A stretch of DNA of 64,000 bases, taken from assembly GCF_013423955.1 (NCBI RefSeq), contig NZ_JACCKX010000001.1, positions 1,054,001 through 1,118,000 on the forward strand. The letters are read 5' to 3'. Each line of letters opens with the position of its first letter. Positions within the stretch are counted from its first letter, which is position 1. The position numbers and the translations under genes were made by a program. Below, piece by piece: positions 7,968 through 16,513 of this stretch. A model generated the notes under the pieces. The model worked only from the letters and a program-made list of their open reading frames with translations. It searched no databases and was not told the DNA's origin. This stretch comes from Ottowia beijingensis (GTDB lineage: Bacteria; Pseudomonadota; Gammaproteobacteria; Burkholderiales; Burkholderiaceae_C).

Positions 7968-8411
7968 ATGACCGTTTCGCGCCCCTTCGTTGCCCGCCTG
8001 CGCCGCGCCGCCGGCTTCACCCTGATCGAGCTGATGGTGGTGCTGGTCATCATCGGCGTGCTGGCGGCGCTGATCGTGCCCAACGTGCTGGACCGCACCG
8101 ACGACGCCCGCGCCACCGCCGCCCGCACCGACGTGCACAACATCATGCAGGCGCTCAAGCTGTACAAGCTCGACAACCAGCGCTTCCCCACCGCCGAGCA
8201 GGGCCTGCAGGCGCTCATCGCCCGGCCCACCACGGCACCGGCACCGATCAACTGGAAGCCCTACCTGGAAAAGCTGCCCAACGACCCCTGGGGCCGCCCC
8301 TACCAGTACCTCAACCCCGGCATCAAGGGCGAGGTGGATGTGATGAGCTTCGGCGCCGACGGCGCCAGCGGCGGCGACGGCAAGAACGCCGATATCGGCA
8401 GCTGGCAGTGA
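7968..8411 (+). CDS. gspG: Type II secretion major pseudopilin G
   Basis: 147 residues, typical of GspG, the main subunit of the periplasmic pseudopilus. The prepilin cleavage site AAG/FTLIELMVVLVIIGVLAALIVPNVLDR is near residue 18, with E5 of the mature protein present. The GspG-specific C-terminal region is clear: TAEQGLQALI, LPNDPWGRPYQYLNPG and the calcium-site region DVMSFGADGASGGDGKNADIGSW. The ATG at 7968 gives a leader of ordinary length. First gene of the rightward gsp operon. Confidence 0.95.
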   Translation: MTVSRPFVARLRRAAGFTLIELMVVLVIIGVLAALIVPNVLDRTDDARATAARTDVHNIMQALKLYKLDNQRFPTAEQGLQALIARPTTAPAPINWKPYLEKLPNDPWGRPYQYLNPGIKGEVDVMSFGADGASGGDGKNADIGSWQ

Positions 8412-8528
8412 TCCCGCGCGCGCCTTGCGCGCGCGGCTACGACTCCCCATGACCGCGAACGCGCGCCCTGTCCCAAGTCCGGCGTGCAGCGTCTGCCCGT
8501 GCCACGGCATGCCGCGGCCTGGTCGAGC

Positions 8529-8626
8529 GGCCGCGGAGCAGGCCATTCCAGCGGTCGCCGCGGAGCGGGCTTGGCCCGGCCGCTGGCGGCGTCCCCCTGG
8601 GGGAAGGCGCGCAGCGCCTCAGGGGG
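8529..8626 (+). repeat. LR element, copy 1, fused to gspH
   Basis: It opens with GGCCGCGGAGCAGGCC and contains GGAGCGGGCTTGGCCCGGCC, CCCCCTGGGGG and a closing GCGCCTCAGGGGG. Unlike the other copies its closing end runs directly into coding sequence, where it encodes the residues before the GspH prepilin cleavage site. Confidence 0.85.
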
Positions 8627-9038
8627 ATTCACCTTGATTGAATTGATGGTTGTCGTGGCCATCATCGCGCTGGGCACGGCCGTCGCCTCGCTGGCGCTGC
8701 GCGACAACGAGGGCGCAGTGCTGGCGCGCGATGCCGAACGGCTGGCGGCCCTGCTCGAGACGGCCCGCGCACAGTCGCGCGCCGCCGGCGTGCCGGTGCG
8801 CTGGCGCAGCACAGCCAGCGGCTTCACGTTCGACGGCCTGCCGGCCAGCGCCGCGCCGCTGCCCACGCACTGGCTGGATGCGCAAACGGCCGCCATCGGC
8901 AACGCCCCGCTGATGCTGGGGCCAGACCCGATCATCGCCGCGCAGGCCGTGGTGCTGCACCGCGCCGGCACCAGCCAGCCACTGCTGCGCGTGGCCACCG
9001 ATGGGCTGCGACCGTTCAGCGTGGAGCAGATCCAGTGA
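8571..9038 (+). CDS. gspH: Type II secretion minor pseudopilin H
   Basis: The mature part is clear: FTLIELMVVVAIIALGTAVASLALRD followed by a GspH-like domain to residue 155 (TARAQSRAAGVPVRWR, LLRVATDGLRPFSVEQIQ). GspH is a minor pseudopilin near the tip of the pseudopilus. The start is uncertain because the upstream DNA is an LR repeat. A TTG at 8571 gives a leader of about 18 residues ending KARSASGG/F and has GGAG five bases upstream, so the repeat may supply ribosome site, start and leader. An in-frame GTG at 8484 would give a 46-residue leader. Stop overlaps the gspI start. Confidence 0.8.
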   Translation: MARPLAASPWGKARSASGGFTLIELMVVVAIIALGTAVASLALRDNEGAVLARDAERLAALLETARAQSRAAGVPVRWRSTASGFTFDGLPASAAPLPTHWLDAQTAAIGNAPLMLGPDPIIAAQAVVLHRAGTSQPLLRVATDGLRPFSVEQIQ

Positions 9039-9391
9039 GCCCGGCGCGCGGCTTCACCCTGGTGGAGGTGCTGGTGGCGCTGGCCATCACCGCTATCGCC
9101 CTGGTCGCCGGCCTGAAGGCCACCGCCGCGCTGACCGACAACGCCGACCGCCAGGGCGCCGTGCTGCTGGCCCAACTGTGCGCCGAAAACACCCTGACCG
9201 AGCTGCGCCTGGCGCGCCAATTGCCCGGCGTGGGCGATTTCAACAGCGACTGCACGCAGGCCGGGCGCAGCCTGCAGGTGACCCAGACCGTGCGGCCCAC
9301 GCCCAACCCGCGCTTTCGCCGCGTCGACGTGACGGTGAACGAGCGTGGCCATTCCGTGGTGCGCGTGACCACCATCGTGGGCAACAACTGA
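9035..9391 (+). CDS. gspI: Type II secretion minor pseudopilin I
   Basis: 118 residues beginning with GTG at 9035, which overlaps the gspH stop (GTGA), a sign of translational coupling. The very short leader MSPARG/FTLVEVLVALAITAIALVAGL gives a classical prepilin site. The body (LAQLCAENTLTELRLARQLPGVG, RVDVTVNERGHSVVRVTTIVG) matches the GspI domain. GspI nucleates the pseudopilus tip with GspJ and GspK. Intact. Confidence 0.92.
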   Translation: MSPARGFTLVEVLVALAITAIALVAGLKATAALTDNADRQGAVLLAQLCAENTLTELRLARQLPGVGDFNSDCTQAGRSLQVTQTVRPTPNPRFRRVDVTVNERGHSVVRVTTIVGNN

Positions 9392-9392
9392 G

Positions 9393-10142
9393 ATGCGGAG
9401 CACTTGCTTTTTGATAGCTACCTGCGCTCGCCAGACGGGCGCTGGAGCCCGATTTGGCTTGAAATCCCGTGGCTTCACCCTGATCGAGGTGCTGGTGGCC
9501 CTGAGCATCATGGCCGTGATGGCCGCGCTAACCTGGCGCGGCATCGACGGCATGGCCCGCGCGCAGGCCGCCACGCAGCGCTACACCGACGACGTGCTGA
9601 CCTTGCAGGCCGGGCTGACGCAGTGGCGCGCCGACCTTGACGCCATGATGACCTGGCCCAACACCGACGGCAGCAACCCTGCGGGCCCGGCCGGCCAGCG
9701 CAGCCTGGCCTGGGACGGCAGCGTGCTGCGCATCACCCGCATGCTGACCGACACGCCCGCCGCCGGACTGCGCGTGGCGGCCTGGTCGCGCCGCGCCGGC
9801 GACGGCCAGTGGCTGCGCTGGCAGTCGGCGCCGGTGCGCTCGCACCATGCCTGGCTCGACGCCTGGGACGCCGCCGCGCGCTGGGCGCAGAACGGCGCAC
9901 CGCCCGGCCCGCAGCCCGGCGGTGCGCAGGCCGTGGCGCTGCTGGCGGCGCTGGACTGGCAGCTGCACTACTACCGCGCCAACGCCTGGACCAACCCGCT
10001 GTCCAGTGCCTCGGCCGGCTTGGGCGACACCCACGCCCTGCCCGACGGCGTGCGCCTGATGATCACCCTGGCGCCGGGCCAGAGCCTGGCCGGGCCGATG
10101 GTGGTCGACTGGGTGCGGCCCGACTTCGGAGGCCGGCGGTGA
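9393..10142 (+). CDS. gspJ: Type II secretion minor pseudopilin J
   Basis: 249 residues. The prepilin site is SRG/FTLIEVLVALSIMAVMAALTWRGIDGM, followed by a GspJ domain (LTQWRADLDAMMTWP, RSLAWDGSVLRITR, DWQLHYYRANAWTNPLSS, VMITLAPGQ-like end). The leader is about 27 residues (MRSTCFLIATCARQTGAG...), unusually long, and is encoded almost wholly by an SR repeat at 9411-9466. The ATG at 9393 follows the gspI stop by one base. GspJ binds GspI and GspK at the pseudopilus tip. The stop overlaps the gspK start. Confidence 0.9.
   Translation: MRSTCFLIATCARQTGAGARFGLKSRGFTLIEVLVALSIMAVMAALTWRGIDGMARAQAATQRYTDDVLTLQAGLTQWRADLDAMMTWPNTDGSNPAGPAGQRSLAWDGSVLRITRMLTDTPAAGLRVAAWSRRAGDGQWLRWQSAPVRSHHAWLDAWDAAARWAQNGAPPGPQPGGAQAVALLAALDWQLHYYRANAWTNPLSSASAGLGDTHALPDGVRLMITLAPGQSLAGPMVVDWVRPDFGGRR
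9411..9466 (+). repeat. SR short repeat inside gspJ
   Basis: TTGATAGCTACCTGCGC, CAGACGGGCGCTGGAGCC and GATTTGGCTTGAAA match the SR consensus closely. It is translated as the GspJ leader. Confidence 0.85.
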
Positions 10143-11107
10143 AGCGCGCAACCCATGCCCAGCGCGGCGCCGCCCTGCTGGCCGCCATGATCACCGTGAC
10201 GCTGGTCGCCACCCTGGCCGCCGCGGCGCTGTGGCGCCAGTGGCGCGGCGTCGAGGTCGAGGCCGCCGAGCGCGCCCGCGTGCAGTCGGCCTGGCTGCTC
10301 ACCGGCGCGCTGGACTGGAGCCGGCTGATCCTGTCGGGCGACTACAGCGAGGACGAGCGCAAGCGCCAGATGGTCGATCACCTGGGCGAGCCCTGGGCCG
10401 TGCCGCTGGCCGAGGCGCGCCTGTCCACCTTTCTGGCCGCGGGCGAAAGCAGCAGCGACACCCACCGCGACGCCTTCCTCTCGGGCGAGGTGACCGACCT
10501 GCAATCGCGCCTGAACGTGATGAACCTGGCGGTCGGCGATGCCAACGGGCGGCAGGAGGCCTACCTGCGCTTCCAGCGCCTGTTCGAGCTGCTGAACCTG
10601 CGCAACGCCGAACTGGCGCTGCTGCGCGACAACCTGCAGCGCGCCGCCGACGCCATGAAGGCCGCCGCCCCCGACGGCAACGACGCCCCGCTGCTGCCGC
10701 GCCGCTTCGACCAGCTGGCCTGGCTGGGCCTGTCGCCCGAGTCGCTGCAGGTGCTGCGTCCCTACCTGACCGTGCTGCCGCTGGAAGGCAGCGCCGCCAC
10801 CAAGGTCAACGTCAACACCGCGCCCGCGCCCGTGCTGGTGGCCGCGCTGGGGCTGAACCCGGCCGACGCGCAGCGCCTGGTGGGCGAGCGCGAGCGTGAC
10901 TTCTTCAAGGACCTGGCCGACGCCCGCCTGCAGCGTGCCGACACCGCCTGGGCCGGCGTCAACTCCAGCTTCTTCGAGGTGCGCGGCCGCCTGCGGCTGG
11001 ACGACGTGGCGCTGGAAGAGGTGTCGGTGGTGCGCCGCACCGGGCGCAACCGGGTCAGCACCCTGTGGCGCGAACGCGCGGCGCTGAGCGTGCCGGTGGC
11101 GCGCTGA
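10139..11107 (+). CDS. gspK: Type II secretion minor pseudopilin K
   Basis: 322 residues from GTG at 10139, overlapping the gspJ stop. The leader KRATHAQRG/AALLAAMITVTLVATLAAAALWRQW gives a GspK-type site, without the usual E5. The large GspK alpha domain follows: ALDWSRLILSGDY, DLQSRLNVMNL, then the Helix-hairpin-helix-like region KVNVNTAPAPVLVAALGL and SSFFEVRGRLRLDD. GspK caps the pseudopilus tip. The stop codon TGA lies inside the terminus of a MITE-like element at 11104-11299. Confidence 0.93.
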   Translation: MKRATHAQRGAALLAAMITVTLVATLAAAALWRQWRGVEVEAAERARVQSAWLLTGALDWSRLILSGDYSEDERKRQMVDHLGEPWAVPLAEARLSTFLAAGESSSDTHRDAFLSGEVTDLQSRLNVMNLAVGDANGRQEAYLRFQRLFELLNLRNAELALLRDNLQRAADAMKAAAPDGNDAPLLPRRFDQLAWLGLSPESLQVLRPYLTVLPLEGSAATKVNVNTAPAPVLVAALGLNPADAQRLVGERERDFFKDLADARLQRADTAWAGVNSSFFEVRGRLRLDDVALEEVSVVRRTGRNRVSTLWRERAALSVPVAR

Positions 11108-11299
11108 TACCGTTTGGCGTTCAAAACGATGGCAAATGACAAATGACCGCGTCTGGCGGCGCATGACCTGGCCGCTGGCGCGGCTCGATGACGCGCGCTG
11201 CGCGCGCATGACAAAAGCGTCATGGCGCCCTCATCGAAGGCGAAGCCAAGGTCATTTGTCATTTGTCATTCGTCATTTTTGAAAGCGCCTAGGCATCAG
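11104..11299. mobile_element. MITE-like inverted-repeat element, copy A
   Basis: 196 bp bounded by CTGATACC and GGCATCAG. The inner arms continue as GCGTTCAAAACGATGGCAAA on the left and as its inverted counterpart on the right (TCATTTTTGAAAGCGCC), with repeated AAATGAC/GTCATTT units. It has no open frame of its own. A second copy is at 56412-56548. The left terminus supplies the gspK stop codon. Confidence 0.72.
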
Positions 11300-11356
11300 G
11301 AGTCACCGGCGCCCCGTGGCGCCGTCACACACGCCACCTACAATCGCGCGACCCCC

Positions 11357-12574
11357 ATGAGCCTGCTGCTGATCACCCTGCCGCCCGGCCCGCCGGGCAG
11401 CTACGCCTTCGCCACGTCGACCGACGGCCAGACCCTGTCCGGCCACGGCAGCGCCGCGGCGTCGCTGCTGCCCGCGGCGGGGCGCGGTGTCGAGGTGGTG
11501 GCCGTGGTGCCGGCGGCGCAGCTGTCGTGGCACCGGGTCGATCTGCCCAAGGGCGCCGGGCCCGGGGCACCGCGCCTGCGCGCCATCCTGGTCGGCCTGC
11601 TCGAAGACCACCTGCTGGACGATGCCGACCAGCTGCACTTCGCCGTCGACCCCGACGCCGCGGCCGGCGGCTCGGCCTGGGTGGCGGTGTGCAGCAAACC
11701 CTGGCTGACCGCCCACCTGCAGGCACTGGACGCCGCCCAGCGCCCGGTGGCCCGCATCGTGCCCGAGCTGCACCCGCGCGCCGGCGCGCCGCACCTCACC
11801 ATCACCGGCGAGCCCGAGCGCCCCACGGTGCTGATGAGCGGCGACACCGTGCCCGGCAGCGCGCAGGCGCTGCCGCTCGGCCCCGGCGCACTGGCGCTGC
11901 TGGCCGACGCCGACGCCGACGCTGCCGAACCCGAGGTGCTGGCCGAACCCGCCGTGGCCGAACTGGCCGAGCAGACGCTGGGCCGGCGCGTCACCATCGC
12001 GGCGCCCGCCCAGCGCCTGTTGGCCGCCAGCCGCACGCGCTGGGATCTGGCCCAACTCGACCTGGCCCGCACCGGCCGCGCCCGCGCCGCCAAGCGCGCC
12101 GGGGCGGCGTGGCGCGACTTCCTCTACGCCCCGCTGTGGCGCCCCGCCCGCTGGGGCCTGGCGCTGCTGCTGCTGGCGCACCTGGTGGGGCTGAACCTGT
12201 GGGCCTGGCGCACGCAGCAGGAACTGCAGGTGCGCCGCGGCCAGATCAGCCAGGCGCTGACCGAGACCTTTCCGAACGTGAAGGTGGTCGTCGACGCCCC
12301 CGTGCAGATGAGCCGCGAGGTGGCCGCGCTGCGCCAGGCCACCGGCGCCGCCTCGGCCCGCGACCTGGAACCGATGCTAGAGGCTTTTGGGCAATCAGCG
12401 CCCGCCGGCACAGCGCCGACAGCTATTGAATTTGCAGCGGGCGAGCTGCGCGCCAAGGGCGTGCAGGTGGCCGCCAGCCAGCTGGCCGAGGCCAACCAGC
12501 GCCTGCGCCCGCTGGGTTACCAGTTGCAGTCCGACGCCGACGCGCTGGTGCTGCGCGAAGGGGCCGCACCATGA
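11357..12574 (+). CDS. gspL: Type II secretion inner membrane platform protein L
   Basis: 405 residues. The N-terminal cytoplasmic domain (MSLLLITLPPG to about residue 240) has the actin-like fold region of GspL with LRAILVGLLEDHLLDDADQLHFA. One membrane helix follows (WGLALLLLAHLVGLNLWAW, about residue 270), then a ferredoxin-like periplasmic domain. GspL links the ATPase GspE to GspM. Part of the periplasmic segment (EAFGQSAPAGTAPTAIEFAAG) is encoded by an SR repeat in frame. The start ATG at 11357 follows ACCCCC with no strong ribosome site. The stop overlaps gspM by ATGA. Confidence 0.88.
   Translation: MSLLLITLPPGPPGSYAFATSTDGQTLSGHGSAAASLLPAAGRGVEVVAVVPAAQLSWHRVDLPKGAGPGAPRLRAILVGLLEDHLLDDADQLHFAVDPDAAAGGSAWVAVCSKPWLTAHLQALDAAQRPVARIVPELHPRAGAPHLTITGEPERPTVLMSGDTVPGSAQALPLGPGALALLADADADAAEPEVLAEPAVAELAEQTLGRRVTIAAPAQRLLAASRTRWDLAQLDLARTGRARAAKRAGAAWRDFLYAPLWRPARWGLALLLLAHLVGLNLWAWRTQQELQVRRGQISQALTETFPNVKVVVDAPVQMSREVAALRQATGAASARDLEPMLEAFGQSAPAGTAPTAIEFAAGELRAKGVQVAASQLAEANQRLRPLGYQLQSDADALVLREGAAP
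12376..12432 (-). repeat. SR short repeat inside gspL
   Basis: On the complement: AATAGCTGTCGGCGC, then GGGCGCTGATTGCCC. It lies in frame within the periplasmic part of gspL. Confidence 0.65.
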
Positions 12575-13083
12575 GCCGGCCGCCGCGTTCGCCCAACCCA
12601 TTGGCCGCCGCCTGGGCCCGGCTGGGCGCGCGCGAGCGCCGGCTGGCGGCGCTGGCCGCCACCGTCGTCGGCCTGGCGCTGCTGTGGTGGCTGGGCCTGG
12701 CGCCGGCGCTGCGCACCCTGCGCGAGGCCGACAGCCAGCGCGCCGCCCTGCAGGTGCAGGCGCAGCAGATGCAGCGCCTGAAGACCGAGGCCGAGGCGCT
12801 GAAGGCGCTGCCGCGCCTGTCGCGCGACGAGGCGCTGCGCGCGCTGGAAGCGGCCGTCAAGCAGCGGCTGGGCGCCACCGGGCAGTTGAGCGTGGTGGGC
12901 GACCGCGCCAACGTGGCGCTCAAGGAAACGCCTGCCGACGCGCTGGCCCAGTGGCTGGCCGATGCGCGCATCAACGCCCGCGCCACCCCGGTCGACGCGC
13001 GCCTGACCCGCGGCGCCAACACGGCGCCCGGCGCGCCGGTGCTGTGGAGCGGCACGCTGTCGCTGAGCTTGCCGGGCCAATGA
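12571..13083 (+). CDS. gspM: Type II secretion inner membrane protein M
   Basis: 170 residues with a short cytoplasmic N-terminus (WARLGARERRLAALAATVVGLALLWWLGLAPA), one membrane helix at about residues 25-45 and a periplasmic coiled coil plus ferredoxin-like domain (ALRALEAAVKQRLGATGQLSVVGDRANVALKETPADALAQWLADARI). This is the GspM/EpsM layout. ATG overlaps the gspL stop (ATGA), so the two partners are translationally coupled. An LR element begins three bases past its stop. Confidence 0.9.
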   Translation: MSRPPRSPNPLAAAWARLGARERRLAALAATVVGLALLWWLGLAPALRTLREADSQRAALQVQAQQMQRLKTEAEALKALPRLSRDEALRALEAAVKQRLGATGQLSVVGDRANVALKETPADALAQWLADARINARATPVDARLTRGANTAPGAPVLWSGTLSLSLPGQ

Positions 13084-13086
13084 AAC

Positions 13087-13185
13087 ACCCCTGAGTCGCC
13101 TGCGGCGCCTTCCCCTCAAGGGGACAACGCCAGTGGCCGGCGCAGGTCCGGCCACGGCGTTTCGCGCATGGCCTGCTCCGCGGCC
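13087..13185 (-). repeat. LR element, copy 2
   Basis: Reverse orientation to copy 1: CCCCTGAGTCGCC, CTTCCCCTCAAGGGGACAAC, then CATGGCCTGCTCCGCGGCC. It starts three bases after the gspM stop codon and separates gspM from gspN. Confidence 0.88.
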
Positions 13186-13234
13186 TTTCGAAAGTTGACG
13201 TTGCCAGCGCAGCAGCGCGCGTGGAGCAGTCTGC

Positions 13235-14043
13235 ATGACCGCCCTGCGTCGGCGCCCCGCTGCTGCGCCCGCGGTCCGCGCACCGTGGGGTTGGGCGGTG
13301 GCGGGCGTGCTGATCGGTGCGGCTTTCATGCTGGTCACCCAGGCGCCGGCGCGCTGGCTGGCTGCGGGCTGGCGCGCGCCACGGGCGGCATGCTGCTGCT
13401 GACGGAGCCGCAGGGCAGCGTGTGGTCGGGCTCGGCCCGGCTGGTGCTGACGGGCGGCGCCGGCAGCCAGGACAGCGCCGCCCTGCCCGGCCGCGTGCAA
13501 TGGCGGCTGACGCCCGCGCTGCCGGGCGTTCAGGCCCAGGTGACGGCCGATTGCTGCACAGCCGGTGCGCCGCTGCGCCTGCGCGTGGCGCCGCGCTGGG
13601 GCGGCGCGCGCGTGGCGCTGGCCGATGGCCAGTCGCAATGGCCGTCGGCCCTGCTCACTGGCCTGGGCACGCCGTGGAACACCCTGCAGCCCGAAGGTGA
13701 ACTGAGCCTGAGCACCCAGGGCCTGGCTGCCGAATGGCTGGCCGGCCGGCTGCAGGTGGACGGCCGCGCGGAGGTCACGGCGCGCCACGTGTCGTCGCGC
13801 CTGTCCACGCTGCGGCCCATCGGTTCGTACCAGCTCAAGCTGAGCGGCGGCCAGGCCGTGGCGCTGGATCTGTCCACGCTCGAAGGCAGCCTGCGCCTGT
13901 CAGGCAGCGGCCAGTGGGTGGGCGGGCGCCTGCGCTTCAACGGCGAGGCCAGCGCCGCGCCGGGGCTGGAGGCGCAACTGGCCAACCTGCTCAACATCAT
14001 CGGCCGCCGCCAGGGCGACCGTGCCATCATTTCATTCGGCTGA
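13235..14043 (+). CDS. gspN: Type II secretion system protein N, apparent frameshift
   Basis: MTALRRRPAAAP opens a short cytoplasmic stub and membrane helix (WGWAVAGVLIGAAFMLVTQAPARWL), after which the conserved reading moves to LARATGGMLLLTEPQGSVWSGSARLVLTGG and on to LLNIIGRRQGDRAIISFG, the typical GspN end. One extra base near 13370 (GGGCTGG) restores a single frame of about 269 residues, the normal GspN size. GspN is an accessory inner membrane protein thought to work with the GspC-GspD connection. It stands between gspM and gspD as in other betaproteobacteria. I treat the shift as a sequence error. Confidence 0.82.
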
Positions 14044-14165
14044 GCACCCCCTAAGCGCCGCCCCGTCTCTCCTGTATGGCTTTTTTACATCAATCCAGAC
14101 GCCTGCGCCCCGTGCAGGATGACCCAACTGCTACAGTCGCCATAGCTTGCCAGGCTGCTGACCCG

Positions 14166-16511
14166 ATGCTCCGTGCTCCTCATCACCCCCACCCGCCGGC
14201 GCCTGCGCGCTGGGGCGTGGCCGTGGCCGCCGCGCTGGCGCTCGCGCTGGCGGGCCCTGCGCAGGCGCAAACCACCGCCTCCGACAGCGCGCCCGCGGCG
14301 CGCAGCGGCGGTAATGTCACGCTGGATTTCGCCAACGCCGAGATCGACGCCGTGGCGCGCACCATGGCCACCATCACCGGCCGCAACGTGGTGGTCGACC
14401 CGCGCGTGAAGGGCACCATGACGCTGACCAGCACCGCGCCGGTCAGCCCGGCCGAGGCCATGCGCCTGTTTGGCGCCCAATTGCGCACGCAAGGCTTTGC
14501 GCTGGTGGACAACCGCGGCATGGTGCTGGTGGTGCCCGAGTCCGAGGCCAAGCTGCAATCCGCCGCCGTGTCGGCCGGCGCGGTGCGCGGCGGCGGCCAG
14601 ATCCAGACGCAGATCTTTCGCCTGACGCACGAGAACGCCAACAACCTGGTGCCGATCCTGCGCCCGCTGATCAGCCCCAACAACACCATCAACGTCAACC
14701 CCGGCACCAACGCGCTGGTCATCACCGACTACGGCGACAACCTGCAGCGCCTGGGCCGCATCATCGCGGCGCTGGATGTGTCCAACGCCACCGGCGTCGA
14801 GATCGTGCGCCTGCGCCACGCGGTGGCGTCCGACCTGGCGCCGCTGGTGGCGCGCCTGATTGAATCCGGTGGCGGCGGCACGTCCGCGGTGGCGCAGGGC
14901 GTGCCGGGCCAGCCCGGCGTGCCGCCCGCGGCCATGGGCGTGGCCACGGGCAGCGGCGACGGCTACCGCACCACGCTGGTGCCCGAGCCGCGCAGCAACG
15001 CCATCATCGTGCGCGCCGCCAACCCGGCGCGGCTGGCGCTGGCCAAGACGCTGATCCAGCAGCTCGACCAGGCGCCGCAGGCGCGCCCCGACGGCGGCAG
15101 CGGCAACATCCACGTCGTCTACCTGAAAAACGCCGACGCCACCAAGCTGGCCGTCACCTTGCGCGCGGCAATGGCGGCGCTGCCGGGGCAGAACAACACG
15201 GCGGGCGGCGGCGCGGCCGGGGCAGGCGGTGGCGCGTCCGGCACCGGCGGCCTGACGGCCAGCCAGCCATCCCAGAACCTGGGCAACACGAGCAACAGCG
15301 GCCGCGGCACCGGCATGGGTGGCCTCAACAGCGGCCCCAGCATCAACGCCGCTGGCGGCAACCAGCCTTCCACCGGCGGCCAGATCCAGGCCGACCCGGC
15401 GACCAATTCGCTGATCATCAGCGCCCCCGAGCCGGTGTACCGCGAGCTGCGCGCCGTCATCGACCAGCTCGACCAGCGCCGCGCGCAGGTGTTCATCGAA
15501 AGCCTGATCGCCGAAGTCAACATGGACCGCGCGGCCGACTTCGGCGTGCAGTGGCAGGCGTTTGGCCAAAGCGGCAGCACGGTCGGCGTCATTGGCACCA
15601 ACTACTCGACCGGCCGGGGCAGCGGAACCGGCAACTCGACCAACATCTTCGACATCGCGGCGGCGGCGCTGGGCTACCAGAACACCGGCAACGTCAGCAG
15701 CCTGGCGACGGGCCGGCCCAATACCGGCTTCAACCTCGGGCTGGCCACGCGCGCGCTGGGCGTGCTGGCCAACTTCATCCAGAGCACCGGCGCCGGCAAC
15801 GTGCTGTCCACCCCCACGCTGCTGACGCTCGACAACGAAGAGGCCAAGATCATCGTTGGCCAGAACATGCCCTTCGTCACCGGCAGCTTCACCAACACCG
15901 GGGCCACGGGCGGCACCACGATCAACCCGTTCCAGACGTATGAGCGGCAGGACGTCGGCCTGACCTTGCGCGTGCGCCCGCAGATCAGCGAAGACGGCAC
16001 CATCAAGATGGTGATCTACCAGGAATCGTCCAACCTTCAGGCCACCACCGAGGCCGGGCCCATCACGCGCAAGCGCGCCATCGAATCGAGCGTGCTGGTC
16101 AACGACGGCGCCGTCGTCGTGCTGGGCGGCCTGCTGGAAGACCAGTACACCTCCAGCGTCGACAAGGTGCCGGGACTGGGCGACGTGCCGGTCATCGGCA
16201 ACCTGTTCAAGAGCCAGAACCGCAAGCTCACCAAGACCAACCTGATGGTCTTTCTGCGCCCGGTGATCGTGCGCGATGCCGCCTCCACCGAGAGTTATTC
16301 GCTCGACCGCTACGAGCTGATGCGCTCGGCACAGCAGGGCAACCAGCCCCAGCCCAGCAGCGTGCTGCAGATCAACCAGGCGCCGGTGATGCCGCCCGTG
16401 GTGCCCGCCAGCCCCGATGCTTGGTCGCGCCCGGCGCCGCCGCCGCCGCTGATCAACCCCGCCGCGGGCGAGGGCAACTACTACGGCGGCACCACCATCA
16501 CCAAGCCGTAG
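14166..16511 (+). CDS. gspD: Type II secretion secretin D
   Basis: About 781 residues from ATG 14166, which gives a signal peptide (ARWGVAVAAALALALAGPAQAQ). N0 domain NVTLDFANAEIDAVARTMATITGRNVVVDPRVKG, then N1-N3 repeats (QIFRLTHENANNLVPILRPLI, VEIVRLRHAVASDLAPLV, IHVVYLKNADATKLAVTLR). The C-terminal secretin domain includes RRAQVFIESLIAEV, GAGNVLSTPTLLTLDNEEAKIIVGQ, VGLTLRVRPQISEDG and VPGLGDVPVIGNLFKSQNR. The N3 domain contains a long Gly/Ser/Asn-rich insert (about residues 345-415). It forms the outer membrane channel. The tail ends in a proline-rich stretch with no S-domain apparent. Confidence 0.95.
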   Translation: MLRAPHHPHPPAPARWGVAVAAALALALAGPAQAQTTASDSAPAARSGGNVTLDFANAEIDAVARTMATITGRNVVVDPRVKGTMTLTSTAPVSPAEAMRLFGAQLRTQGFALVDNRGMVLVVPESEAKLQSAAVSAGAVRGGGQIQTQIFRLTHENANNLVPILRPLISPNNTINVNPGTNALVITDYGDNLQRLGRIIAALDVSNATGVEIVRLRHAVASDLAPLVARLIESGGGGTSAVAQGVPGQPGVPPAAMGVATGSGDGYRTTLVPEPRSNAIIVRAANPARLALAKTLIQQLDQAPQARPDGGSGNIHVVYLKNADATKLAVTLRAAMAALPGQNNTAGGGAAGAGGGASGTGGLTASQPSQNLGNTSNSGRGTGMGGLNSGPSINAAGGNQPSTGGQIQADPATNSLIISAPEPVYRELRAVIDQLDQRRAQVFIESLIAEVNMDRAADFGVQWQAFGQSGSTVGVIGTNYSTGRGSGTGNSTNIFDIAAAALGYQNTGNVSSLATGRPNTGFNLGLATRALGVLANFIQSTGAGNVLSTPTLLTLDNEEAKIIVGQNMPFVTGSFTNTGATGGTTINPFQTYERQDVGLTLRVRPQISEDGTIKMVIYQESSNLQATTEAGPITRKRAIESSVLVNDGAVVVLGGLLEDQYTSSVDKVPGLGDVPVIGNLFKSQNRKLTKTNLMVFLRPVIVRDAASTESYSLDRYELMRSAQQGNQPQPSSVLQINQAPVMPPVVPASPDAWSRPAPPPPLINPAAGEGNYYGGTTITKP

Positions 16512-16513
16512 CC

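Noticed and set aside
14084-14155. A further SR copy upstream of gspD
   Set aside because: Some blocks look similar but spacing and order do not hold, so I left it out.
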